Assembly: GCA_002794035.1 (NCBI GenBank)
Contig: PCXQ01000004.1
Span: forward strand, 224,265 to 288,264
DNA: 64,000 nt
Reading direction: 5' to 3'
Source: Candidatus Yanofskybacteria bacterium CG10_big_fil_rev_8_21_14_0_10_36_16
Lineage (GTDB): Bacteria; Patescibacteria; Paceibacteria; 2-02-FULL-40-12; IGHO2-01-FULL-4-A
The notes below the pieces were generated by a model that did no database searches, was not told the DNA's origin, and saw only the letters and a program-made list of their open reading frames with translations. Positions within the stretch are counted from its first letter, which is position 1. Each line of letters opens with the position of its first letter. Both the position numbers and the translations under genes were made by a program. This document shows, in pieces, positions 44,350 to 52,751 of this stretch.

Positions 44350-44376
44350 ACAAAATTATTTCGCGAGAAACAATTG
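44346..44376. repeat. 31-bp direct repeat, right copy, with parS-like core
   Basis: Identical to 43203-43233, in the same orientation, 1143 bp apart. The core is at 44357-44372. It overlaps the T-run of the terminator. Confidence 0.85.
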
Positions 44377-44405
44377 CATGGTACATAATACTTACTACTT
44401 GATAC

Positions 44406-44437
44406 AACAGACCCAAAATTTAAACTTTGGGTCTGTT
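44406..44437. other. 12-bp perfect hairpin
   Basis: AACAGACCCAAA pairs with TTTGGGTCTGTT around an 8-nt loop. There is no T-run. It lies before a TTGACC / TAGGAT promoter (17-nt spacer, from 44449) for the M23 gene, and could be an operator or a second terminator. Confidence 0.5.
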
Positions 44438-44522
44438 CATATCCCCTATTGACCTATCTTCATTAAAACTTTAGGATTGAATAGACACTTCATTTAAGAT
44501 TAAACAGGGTTAAAAGCCCTAT

Positions 44523-45614
44523 TTGCTTATTAGTACGCTATCCACAAAATTCACTTCATTAAATAACAAATTTAAAGGCGACAAAGTCGGCTTTTTCTTT
44601 GTATTTACATTGGTTATGAGCGTCCTTATTTTTAAAGGATCCCCTCATGATGGACAAGCAGGCGTGTTAAGCGCCTTTTTTGATAATTACATAGAAGAAA
44701 CAGCTTCTTATATAAGAGGCGCGACATCTTTAGAGCTCGCTGAAGTTAATAGCTTATCTCAAAATTTAAATAGCCCAAGCCAGAGAATTGGCAATTTATT
44801 TGCTACAATTCAAGGAAATTCCTTAATTTCTTACAGCTCAATAGATACAGATGATGAAACAGACGAAGATATTACAACAAAAACAACAAAGATATCTATT
44901 TATACAGTCCAGGAAAGCGACACTCTATCTTTTATTGCTGACGACTATGGTGTAAGCGTTAATACAATTGTTTGGGCAAACAACATTAGAAACATTAATA
45001 GTATCAGCCCAGGCACAGAACTTAAAATACCGCCTGTCAGCGGTATTGTTCATACAGTAAGAAGCGGAGAAACCATTAGTTCCATAGCTTCAAAATATGG
45101 AGTTGAACAAGACTCGATATTGTCATACAACCTACTACCAAAAGGCGTAGACAGCATACAAGTAGGCCAAGAAATAATTGTTCCAGGAGGTAGTATTAGC
45201 GTATCATCATCAACAAAGGCAGTAACAACAAGCGTTACAAGGTTCGCTTATCTCCCAGACCTTGGAGGATATTTTGCCCAACCAACAACTGGTTATAACT
45301 GGGGATATATACATGGCAGAAATGGAATTGATATAGCAAATTCTTGTGGAACAAACGTTTATGCAGCAGCATCGGGAAATGTTAACTTTGCAGCAACTTC
45401 GGGCTGGAATGGCGGATATGGCAACTTCTTGAGAATAACTCACCCCAATGGCACAGAAACACTGTATGCCCACCTAAGCAAGCTTTTAGTATCCCAAAGC
45501 AATTGGGTAGAGAAAGGGCAATTAATTGCCCTCATGGGCACCACAGGACGTTCTACAGGCTGTCATTTGCACTTTGAGGTACATGGTGCTAGAAACCCTA
45601 TGGCAAAATACTAA
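44523..45614 (+). CDS. LysM-M23 peptidoglycan endopeptidase
   Basis: The 363-residue protein has a membrane or signal segment (about 23-40), two LysM domains (about 126-171 YTVQESDTLSFIADDYGVS; about 175-222 HTVRSGETISSIASKYGVE) and a C-terminal M23 domain (about 255-360). Zinc-site motifs are IHGRNGIDIA, LYAHLSK and HLHFEVHG. Such enzymes cut peptide cross-links in the wall. No ATG fits; the TTG at 44523 is the best start and its SD is weak. Two parS-like sites lie just behind the gene. Confidence 0.87.
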   Translation: MLISTLSTKFTSLNNKFKGDKVGFFFVFTLVMSVLIFKGSPHDGQAGVLSAFFDNYIEETASYIRGATSLELAEVNSLSQNLNSPSQRIGNLFATIQGNSLISYSSIDTDDETDEDITTKTTKISIYTVQESDTLSFIADDYGVSVNTIVWANNIRNINSISPGTELKIPPVSGIVHTVRSGETISSIASKYGVEQDSILSYNLLPKGVDSIQVGQEIIVPGGSISVSSSTKAVTTSVTRFAYLPDLGGYFAQPTTGYNWGYIHGRNGIDIANSCGTNVYAAASGNVNFAATSGWNGGYGNFLRITHPNGTETLYAHLSKLLVSQSNWVEKGQLIALMGTTGRSTGCHLHFEVHGARNPMAKY

Positions 45615-45650
45615 TACCCACACATTGATGATTATAAAAACATAAGTAAT

Positions 45651-45666
45651 TGTTTCCCACGAAACA
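45651..45666. promoter_or_regulatory. parS-like site
   Basis: TGTTTCCCACGAAACA matches the TGTTTC-N4-GAAACA layout of bacterial parS. It is intergenic, between the M23 gene and comM. Confidence 0.5.
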
Positions 45667-45678
45667 AAATAAATACAC

Positions 45679-45708
45679 AAAAAAACGGACATAATTGTCC
45701 GTTTTTTG
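45679..45708. terminator. Bidirectional terminator between the M23 gene and comM
   Basis: AAAAAACGGAC / GTCCGTTTTTT lies between convergent genes and has T-runs on both strands. Confidence 0.88.
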
Positions 45709-45722
45709 TTTCTTAAGAAACA
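45707..45722. promoter_or_regulatory. parS-like perfect palindrome
   Basis: TGTTTCTTAAGAAACA is a perfect 16-bp palindrome with the parS half-sites and a TTAA centre. It abuts the terminator. Confidence 0.4.
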
Positions 45723-45755
45723 AATATTAAATTTAATTAAACAGCACACAAATTT

Positions 45756-47330
45756 TTATAATTCATTTTTAACTATTCTATACCCAATAGCTTCTGCGAT
45801 GTGCGGGACCTGTATCTGATTACTTTCATCGAGATCGGCTATAGTGCGGGCTATCTTTAATATCTTGTGATAACCTCTGCCAGAAATATTATGTGTCACA
45901 AATGCACTTTTTATTAATTCCTCAGCATCTTTTGGCAACTTACAATGTGTTTCTATCTCTTTAATGCCCATTTCAGAGTTTGTTAATGTTTTAGAACCAA
46001 GAAACCTTGCTTTCTGGATAGTCCTTGCTTTTTCAACAATTTGTCTTATTTCGGTACTGTTTTGACCAGTTGAAGGGCCTGTCATTTTGTCATATGTTTC
46101 CCGCGAAACATTAATTTGAATATCAATTCTATCCAAAAGGGGACCCGACATTTTTTTATGATACTTATTTATTGAATTTGCATTACAAACACATACTAAT
46201 TTGTCATCACCAAAATTGCCACATGGACATGGGTTCATAGCTGCCACCAACAAGAATCTGGCAGGAAATTTTGCAGTACCAGATGCACGCGACACGACAA
46301 CCACCCCATTTTCAAGAGGTTGTCGCAAACTTTCAAGAACGCTTCTTGGAAACTCCGGCACTTCATCAAGAAAAAGCACTCCGCGATGAGCAAGGGTTAT
46401 TTCGCCAGGTCTCGGAGAAGTGCCACCGCCAATAACAGCAACAGATGATGTCGTGTGATGAGGGCTTCTAAAAGGTCGGGTTGTAACAATGGGGGAGTTA
46501 GCACTAAGCATTCCGGCAACACTGTAAATCTTAGTTATTTCAAGTGCTTCGTCATAATCCATAGCAGGCAAAATACCCGACAACGCTTTAGACAGTAACG
46601 TTTTACCGCCTCCTGGAGGGCCTGACATCAATATATTATGATTCCCTGCAGCTGAAATAACCAAAGCCCTTTTAGCGCTTTCCTGCCCCTTTATTTGCGA
46701 TATATCAATAAAGTCTTCTGCGTCATCATTATTACCAATAAAATCATTATATTTTATATTTTCATGAGGAATTAAATTAATTTCACCATGTAAATAACCA
46801 ACTGCCTCACTAATGTTTTTTATAGAAATAACGTCTATTCCAGAAACCAAAGAAGCTTCATTAGAATTTTCAGTTGGTAAAACAACTCTTTTAAAGCCAT
46901 TTTTTACAACCATTTGTACAATAGGCAAAACACCGTTTATTTTCTTAACGCTTCCATCAAGAGAAAGTTCTCCAAGAAAAACAGTTTCCGAAGCATCAAA
47001 CTTTATCTGAGAAGTAGCCAAAAGATATCCCAGGGCAATAGGCAAATCATAAAGTGAACCGCCTTTTTTAATATCAGCAGGGGCGAGATTTATGACAATA
47101 CGCCTGTTTTTCTTTATTGGGGGAGTAAACCCGCTATTTTTTATAGCTGAACCTATCCTGTCTTTTGACTCATCCACCGCTTTGTCAGTTAAACCAACGA
47201 TATTAAATGAGTGCAGTCCAGGGCTTGCATCTGCCTCAACCTCAACAGGAAAAGCATTAAGCCCCACAACAGCAGCAGAAAAAATTCTTACGGAAGTTGG
47301 CTTTGGTTTAGTTTTTTTAGAGTTATTCAT
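45756..47330 (-). CDS. comM: YifB/ComM Mg-chelatase-like AAA+ ATPase
   Basis: ComM is a hexameric helicase that promotes branch migration in natural transformation. The protein has the N-terminal Lon-like subunit-ChlI domain (about 12-190, FNIVGLTDKAVDESKDR), Walker A GPPGGGKTLLSKAL, Walker B VLFLDEVPEF, a C-terminal Mg_chelatase_C domain, and CNCG-type Cys motif AMNPCPCGNFGDD. The ATG at 47330 is chosen because TATATT lies 7 nt upstream; a longer reading to 47360 overlaps that promoter. A parS-like site lies inside the gene at 46095. Confidence 0.93.
   Translation of the reverse strand: MNNSKKTKPKPTSVRIFSAAVVGLNAFPVEVEADASPGLHSFNIVGLTDKAVDESKDRIGSAIKNSGFTPPIKKNRRIVINLAPADIKKGGSLYDLPIALGYLLATSQIKFDASETVFLGELSLDGSVKKINGVLPIVQMVVKNGFKRVVLPTENSNEASLVSGIDVISIKNISEAVGYLHGEINLIPHENIKYNDFIGNNDDAEDFIDISQIKGQESAKRALVISAAGNHNILMSGPPGGGKTLLSKALSGILPAMDYDEALEITKIYSVAGMLSANSPIVTTRPFRSPHHTTSSVAVIGGGTSPRPGEITLAHRGVLFLDEVPEFPRSVLESLRQPLENGVVVVSRASGTAKFPARFLLVAAMNPCPCGNFGDDKLVCVCNANSINKYHKKMSGPLLDRIDIQINVSRETYDKMTGPSTGQNSTEIRQIVEKARTIQKARFLGSKTLTNSEMGIKEIETHCKLPKDAEELIKSAFVTHNISGRGYHKILKIARTIADLDESNQIQVPHIAEAIGYRIVKNEL
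46095..46110. promoter_or_regulatory. parS-like site inside comM
   Basis: TGTTTCCCGCGAAACA has both parS half-sites complete. It is coding DNA in comM (plus-strand reading shown). Confidence 0.5.
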
Positions 47331-47337
47331 TGAAAGG

Positions 47338-47343
47338 AATATA
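47338..47343 (-). promoter_or_regulatory. -10 hexamer for leaderless comM
   Basis: TATATT, then CCTTTCA (7 nt), then ATG on the minus strand. Confidence 0.5.
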
Positions 47344-47445
47344 GCGTAAATTACATTCAAAGGTCAAATTTTCAATTTTTAATTAATAATTTTAAAACTT
47401 TTAAAACCAATGAATAAACTGGCTAGAAATTAATAATGCTAAAAA

Positions 47446-47477
47446 CAAAACAACCCTTAAATACAGGGTTGTTTTTA
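47446..47477 (-). terminator. Terminator of the DksA/TraR gene
   Basis: CAACCCT / AGGGTTG arms with A/T runs on both sides, downstream of the minus-strand stop. Confidence 0.75.
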
Positions 47478-47505
47478 AAATTTAGACAAATATTGACCTA
47501 GAAAC

Positions 47506-47880
47506 TTACGCCAAGGTTGCTTTTTCTGCACAATCAACACAAAACTTGGCCGTTGGAATAGCCATTAAGCGTTTTTTTGGTATTTGAGAACTGCAGTTAA
47601 CACAATCGCCATATTTACCAGAGTTAATCTTTTCTATTGCGTCATTAATCTCGGCTAAACGAGTTTCCAAATCATGCTCAAGAGCACGATTTTTCTCATA
47701 GTCAGCAACACTGTGGGCCTTCTCATCAAAAGTATCAGAAGAATCGCTTGAATTATGCTTAGCTTTCCAATCACCCTCAATGCTTGGATTTTTGTTTGCT
47801 ATAGTACTCAATTCTTCTTCTAAACGGACCTTTTCTTCTTCAAGATCTTTCAATAATTTTTTTTGAGATTCTTTGTCCAT
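47506..47880 (-). CDS. DksA/TraR family zinc-finger protein
   Basis: The 124-residue protein has an N-terminal coiled coil (about 1-75) and a C-terminal C4 zinc finger (CVNCSSQIPKKRLMAIPTAKFC then VDC), the layout of DksA/TraR transcription factors that bind the RNA polymerase secondary channel. The coiled-coil tip has DSSDTFDEKAHS. It probably tunes transcription with nutrient state; whether it needs ppGpp is unknown. TTATTT lies 8 nt before the ATG. No SD. Confidence 0.88.
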   Translation of the reverse strand: MDKESQKKLLKDLEEEKVRLEEELSTIANKNPSIEGDWKAKHNSSDSSDTFDEKAHSVADYEKNRALEHDLETRLAEINDAIEKINSGKYGDCVNCSSQIPKKRLMAIPTAKFCVDCAEKATLA

Positions 47881-48190
47881 TACCTTAAAAATAACCTAGG
47901 AATAAGCATTTAACTAAATTTTCGCTGTATACCCAAGGTCAATGTTATTTAATAAGCAAACCAAATTTATTTTTTTATAAAAACCATACTAACCCCGCAT
48001 GATACTATAGCATATGGGCCAACTCAATCAGGGAACTAAAAATAATATCATAAGAACAAAGCAAAATACAATAGCTGCATGTGAACAACATGAACAGGGG
48101 AGACAAGAAATCCAGTACTCCAAATAGCACAAATTAAGACGAAAAATATAAATAATAGGGGTGAAAAAACAAAATCTTTTTCAAGTAAGC

Positions 48191-48310
48191 AAAAAGGAGC
48201 GTTAAATATAGCTCCGACGACGTTGTTGAGAAGCTATTTAACGCTCCAAAATAAACTGGGCCAGCTGTCCCTGAAGTGGGAATAATAGAAACAACCAGCA
48301 GAAAAGTACT
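48191..48310 (-). ncRNA. Candidate small RNA with intrinsic terminator
   Basis: The 601-bp gap 47881-48481 has no ORF with coding character. On the minus strand TTGTAG and TAAAAT (16-nt spacer, 48344-48317) precede about 120 nt that ends in a strong terminator: a 12-bp stem (GGAGCGTTAAAT / ATTTAACGCTCC, 48196-48247) extended by AGCT/AGCT, followed by TTTTT. The body contains GGG-CAGCTG-CCC. The class is not recognised; it lacks tmRNA, RNase P or SRP signatures I could see. The part 47881-48190 shows nothing clear. Confidence 0.35.
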
Positions 48311-48351
48311 GATTTAATTTTAACATTTTTAAAAAACACTACAAGCTTTTT

Positions 48352-48360
48352 TGTGGATAA
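48352..48360. promoter_or_regulatory. Perfect DnaA-box 9-mer
   Basis: TGTGGATAA is the complement of the consensus TTATCCACA. A one-mismatch copy (CTATCCACA) lies at 44538. One box alone may be chance. Confidence 0.3.
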
Positions 48361-48413
48361 GTCTCAATTACTTCAATAAACTAAGTTTTAACAATCTAGA
48401 GACTAATTAAACA

Positions 48414-48453
48414 CCCAAACAAAATACGCCTTATCAGGCGTATTTTGTTTGGG
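48414..48453 (-). terminator. Terminator of the 48482 gene
   Basis: A 17-bp stem with CCCAAACAAAATACGCC arms; the inner TACGCC/GGCGTA stem is followed by TTTTGTTT on both strands. Confidence 0.75.
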
Positions 48454-48481
48454 TAAGATGTTGGAATATTTAAATTAAATA

Positions 48482-50353
48482 CTACTTTGCACCTGATTCT
48501 AAAAGTCTATCTATGATGTTGTAGATACTCTTTTTTGAATTAATTATTATTAAATAACTGTCGCCATTTGCCATTGTAATAACAGAGTAATCAATGGTAT
48601 CAATAGGGTCAGGAAAATTTCTATATCTTATGGTTATGCCCTCGTGAACGTTATCAAGAAAGCCCGGGGAAGAGGCTCTTTGAACATCAAAATCAAATAG
48701 GTCTTCAAAGTCATCCGACATAGTACCTTCCCATATTCTTAAATTAGCAGTAGCTCTAATACTATCATCGGTCTGTATCACAAAACCAATCTCATTTTCT
48801 TCGTCATCGCCGGGATTAAAGACAAGCATAATAAAGTTATCCTGATTTAAATCTTTTAACACATCGTTGGGTATTTTAACTAAAAATTGAGACAATAGTT
48901 TATCAAATCTATATCTAATGTTGTCCTTGTTGTGCACCACATATGCCTTAATTTCTCCCTCGTTTAACTCTCTTGATTTAATAAAGTTAGTAAAATTGCT
49001 TAAAGGATCAACTCCAAGATCAAGCTTAAATATTTCCTGTTCTCCAAATGCAGCAGTCAAAACATCTGAAATTGGTGATGGTGTAGCCGGTTGCTGAGTA
49101 GGCGTTGGACGAGAATCAGGAGTAACCAATGGGGGAGTTATGTCTATAAGGAACTCCGGTTTCTGATTTATAAAATACCAACCTCCACCTCCTAACGCCA
49201 AAAGAAATATTACAACAATTATTAACTTGGGATTAATTTTTAATTTTTTAATAGTAGGAATTTTTAGACCACCACCAGAAGAAGAAGTGGAATAAGTTCC
49301 CAAGGAATCTTGAGAAGGCTGTTGAGAAATCTTTTTTCTGTTAAATAACGCTGTGATACGGCCTAAAATAGAACTTGCAGGGTTTCCAGAAGCACCGAAA
49401 TCAGAACCGATATCGTGCTGTTCCCTCTGCTTTTGAGACTCATCTTTACTTCTACCCCTAACCGAGAAAGACTGTTTTGGTGATGATGTCTCCACAACTC
49501 CATCTTCTTTTATGTTTTGGTTCTTTTTTACTGGATCTTCTTCATCAAAACCAAATTCATCTTCATCATCCTTCGAAGTCAAAGTAAAAGATCTTGGCCT
49601 TTCAGGATCAATCGACTTAGACCTCTCTATTTCTCCAAGCTCAATTTCAAGTGTTTCATCTTGTATAGCACCTCGTTCTTTTGCCTCCTCTTCTTTCTTT
49701 ATTTTATCTTCGTCATCCAATTCAGACATTTTTTCAACCTCTATTCCTTTGGGTTTTTCACTCTTTTTAATTGATTCCAAATCACTTTTCATTGTTCTTA
49801 TTGAAGATCTCAACATGGTTGGCTCCATTAATCCCTGTGATTGCTCATTATCTGTTTTTGAAGATTCTTTCTTTGGCGCGGGAAAAACAGTATTTGAGCT
49901 AAAAGAATCTTCCTTTTTAAAAGATGAAACTCCCTGGTCTGGAAGTATCTGGTTTTTCAACTCTTTTTCAACATCACTTAGCTGAGGACTTTGTTCTTCA
50001 TTGGAAGTACTCTGTGGACCCAAGGTACCAGAACCCGAGGTGTCCTGATAACTATTTTTTTTAATGTCGCCAGGAATAGCAAAACCACCCCCAGGAGAAT
50101 ATCCTACAGGTTTTTCACTGCTTATATTACTTGAAGAAAAGCTAGTATTATCCTGAAAAGGAGAAGGTGCAGGCCGTTGATTCTGAACTTGATCAAGTCT
50201 CCCCTGAGGTATTCTAAGTGGAGGTGGTTGATATGAAGACGGTGATGCACCCCTAGTTGGCAGATTAGATGGCACAAAATCACTTAATTTCCTAGGTTCA
50301 GATGACCTTATGGGTGGAGGAGAAATATTGTTTGTAGAATTATTATTAACCAC
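48482..50353 (-). CDS. Anchored protein with long disordered cytoplasmic part
   Basis: The 623-residue protein has a Pro/Ser/Gln-rich then Glu/Lys/Ser-rich disordered region (1-370), one membrane segment (IIVVIFLLALGGGGWYFI, about 378-396), a Pro/Thr linker and an external alpha/beta domain (about 435-623, IKAYVVHNKDNIRYRFDKLL, YLIIINSKKSIYNII). I do not recognise the domain. The start is GTG at 50353, 8 nt after a TATAAT, with no SD. It lies downstream of pnp on the same strand. Confidence 0.7.
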   Translation of the reverse strand: MVNNNSTNNISPPPIRSSEPRKLSDFVPSNLPTRGASPSSYQPPPLRIPQGRLDQVQNQRPAPSPFQDNTSFSSSNISSEKPVGYSPGGGFAIPGDIKKNSYQDTSGSGTLGPQSTSNEEQSPQLSDVEKELKNQILPDQGVSSFKKEDSFSSNTVFPAPKKESSKTDNEQSQGLMEPTMLRSSIRTMKSDLESIKKSEKPKGIEVEKMSELDDEDKIKKEEEAKERGAIQDETLEIELGEIERSKSIDPERPRSFTLTSKDDEDEFGFDEEDPVKKNQNIKEDGVVETSSPKQSFSVRGRSKDESQKQREQHDIGSDFGASGNPASSILGRITALFNRKKISQQPSQDSLGTYSTSSSGGGLKIPTIKKLKINPKLIIVVIFLLALGGGGWYFINQKPEFLIDITPPLVTPDSRPTPTQQPATPSPISDVLTAAFGEQEIFKLDLGVDPLSNFTNFIKSRELNEGEIKAYVVHNKDNIRYRFDKLLSQFLVKIPNDVLKDLNQDNFIMLVFNPGDDEENEIGFVIQTDDSIRATANLRIWEGTMSDDFEDLFDFDVQRASSPGFLDNVHEGITIRYRNFPDPIDTIDYSVITMANGDSYLIIINSKKSIYNIIDRLLESGAK

Positions 50354-50427
50354 AATTTTTAATTATAATATGAGTCGAGAACCAAAAAATTATAACCCAT
50401 TATTTATAATTACAGACTTAACAAAAA

Positions 50428-52524
50428 TTATTTCATTGTTAAGTTTATTCTACCATATTCATCAATTTTTTTCACAGTAACTTTTACTTTTTGGCCAACC
50501 TTCAAAACATCTGAAGGATGTTTAACGTGCTTATCTGATATTTCGGAAACGTGGACCATACCGTCTTTACCTGGCATAATCTCAACAAAAGCTCCGAAAT
50601 CCATTATTTTTACAACCTTTCCTTCAAATTCATCTCCGGCCTTAGGTTCATAAGTAACATTCTTGATCAGTTTAATTGCTTGCTCCATTTCACCATTACC
50701 ATTTGGTGCGGTAACAAATACACTACCATCGTCTTCAATATCAATCTCAACTCCAGTTTTTTCTATTATTTCATTGATCATTTTACCTCCGGGACCTATT
50801 AAAGCGCCAATTTTATCTGGGTCTATTTTAAGTATTTCAATTCTTGGGGCAAGCTTTGACAACTCTTTTCTTGGTTCACTTATTGTCTTCAACATAACAT
50901 CTAATATTTCAAGGCGCGCCTTTTTGGCCTGCTCAAGAGATTTCTCAAGTATATCCTTTGTTATGCCATCAACTTTTACATCCATTTGCATTGCAGTAAT
51001 ACCTTCTTTGGTTCCCGCAACTTTTAAGTCCATGTCCCCATGATGATCTTCAGGACCTTGGATATCAGTTAAAACCTTATGGTTTTTACCTTTATCATCC
51101 ATTATTAAACCCATAGCAATACCCGCAGCAGGGGATTTTATAGGAACTCCGCCATCCATTAAAGCAAGGGTTGATCCGCAAACAGATGCCATTGAAGAAG
51201 ATCCGTTTGAAGATAATATTTCAGAAACAACCCTTATGGTATACGGGAACTTTTCTTTGTCGGGAATTAAAGGTCTTAAAGCCTTCTCAGCCAATGCACC
51301 ATGACCTATATCTCTTCTACCAGCTCCTCCAATTCTACCTGTTTCACCAACGCTAAACGGTGGAAAAACATAATGGTGCATGAACCTTTTCTTTGTTAAT
51401 GCAATTTCCATAGTTTCAATCCACTGTTCCATGCCCGGCGCTGCCAAAGTCAAAATGGTCAATGCCTGAGTAGTGCCCCTATTAAAAAGACCTACTCCAT
51501 GAGAATAGGGAAGAATACCAGTTTCTACCCATATGTTCCTGACCTCATCTAATTTTCTGCCATCAGGCCTTTTGTCTGACTCAAGGATATTTTTGTGCAC
51601 TATGCGGTCTATTTCTTCTTCAAAAATAGCGCTGGCCTGCCTTAGTTTTTTACCCAAATCAGCCCTGTCTTTGTATTTATTTTCAACTTCCACCATAAGT
51701 TCGCTTTCAAGGGTATGAGATCCTTCGATGTACTCCATTTTATTAGGCGCATAAATAATCTTTTCAAGCTTGGGAGAGGCGAAACTCCTTACAAATTCAA
51801 CCAATTCTGGGTCTTCCTCATCTACCTCTAATTTTCTTTTTTCAACTTTAAAATCAGAGGCAACCTTGTTCTGAAAATCTATTAATTTTTTAACCTCATC
51901 AAAACCAGACATTATTGCATCAGCCATTTCTTTTTCTTTTATTTCTGCTCCGCCTGCCTCTATCATGTTTATCTTTTCGGCAGTTCCCGCCACAACAACA
52001 TCAAACTCAGATGAATTTCTCTGATCGTAAGTAGGATTAAATATAAATTTACCATCCTCTTTTCCTACTCTAACACCTGCCACAGGTCCGTCAAAAGGAA
52101 TATCTGACACCATGAGCGAAAGGGAAGCACCAATAATAGATGGTATGTCCGGATCATTGACTCCATCAAAAGATAAAACCGTAGCAACAATTTGTACCTC
52201 ATTCCTTATTCTGTGATCAAAGCGTGGTCTCAAGGTTCTGTCTATTACTCTTGCACTTAAAATTGCCTCTTCTGAGGGCCTAGTTTCTCTTTTGATCCAC
52301 TTTGAACCCTTTATCTTGCCGGCTGCATAATATTTTTCTTCATATTCAACAGAAAGAGGGAAGTATCCTGCATCTTTAGGCTTGTCAGACATGGTGGCAG
52401 TAACCAAAACAGCACTATCACCATAACGCACATAGCAAGAACCGCTAGCTTGTTGAGCCAACTTACCAAATTCAACCGAAAGAGACTTACCGCCTATTTC
52501 GGTTTCGTATTTTTTCATATCCAT
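50428..52524 (-). CDS. pnp: Polyribonucleotide nucleotidyltransferase (PNPase)
   Basis: PNPase degrades RNA 3' to 5' by phosphorolysis. The 698 residues comprise two RNase PH domains (LLVTATMSDKPKDAGYFPLSVEYEE; FNRGTTQALTILTLA, GRRDIGHGALAEKAL), a helical linker, a KH domain (KIGALIGPGGKMINEI) and an S1 domain (GDEFEGKVVKIMDFGAFVEIMPGKDGMVH). The length is normal. A long hairpin lies in the leader. No strong SD is visible. Confidence 0.97.
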   Translation of the reverse strand: MDMKKYETEIGGKSLSVEFGKLAQQASGSCYVRYGDSAVLVTATMSDKPKDAGYFPLSVEYEEKYYAAGKIKGSKWIKRETRPSEEAILSARVIDRTLRPRFDHRIRNEVQIVATVLSFDGVNDPDIPSIIGASLSLMVSDIPFDGPVAGVRVGKEDGKFIFNPTYDQRNSSEFDVVVAGTAEKINMIEAGGAEIKEKEMADAIMSGFDEVKKLIDFQNKVASDFKVEKRKLEVDEEDPELVEFVRSFASPKLEKIIYAPNKMEYIEGSHTLESELMVEVENKYKDRADLGKKLRQASAIFEEEIDRIVHKNILESDKRPDGRKLDEVRNIWVETGILPYSHGVGLFNRGTTQALTILTLAAPGMEQWIETMEIALTKKRFMHHYVFPPFSVGETGRIGGAGRRDIGHGALAEKALRPLIPDKEKFPYTIRVVSEILSSNGSSSMASVCGSTLALMDGGVPIKSPAAGIAMGLIMDDKGKNHKVLTDIQGPEDHHGDMDLKVAGTKEGITAMQMDVKVDGITKDILEKSLEQAKKARLEILDVMLKTISEPRKELSKLAPRIEILKIDPDKIGALIGPGGKMINEIIEKTGVEIDIEDDGSVFVTAPNGNGEMEQAIKLIKNVTYEPKAGDEFEGKVVKIMDFGAFVEIMPGKDGMVHVSEISDKHVKHPSDVLKVGQKVKVTVKKIDEYGRINLTMK

Positions 52525-52562
52525 TTAACCTGTAAAGCCAAGAAGAAGAAAGAAAAATAACA

Positions 52563-52614
52563 GGTTCATTCTAGGCCCAAAGTCTGCATGCAGATCTTAG
52601 GTTTAGACTGAACC
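52563..52614 (-). promoter_or_regulatory. Hairpin in the pnp leader
   Basis: GGTTCA-N-TCTA pairs with TAGA-N-TGAACC, with a perfect TCTGCATGCAGA palindrome in the loop. It lies about 40 nt before the pnp start. In E. coli pnp is autocontrolled through an RNase III-cut leader hairpin; a similar role here is inference. Confidence 0.5.
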
Positions 52615-52751
52615 ACTAAAGCTTTTAAACTCCCTTCTTTGATGACTTAATTATTTTTTAATAAAAATATATTAACACATTCGAATAATTTAATCTAGTA
52701 TATGTTATAAAAATAAAGAATATGATAAAATAATATTTTAATTAATAAACT

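Noticed and set aside
49512..49985. 157-residue Ser/Phe-rich plus-strand ORF
   Set aside because: It is the antisense shadow of the Glu/Lys/Ser-rich low-complexity part of the anchored protein.
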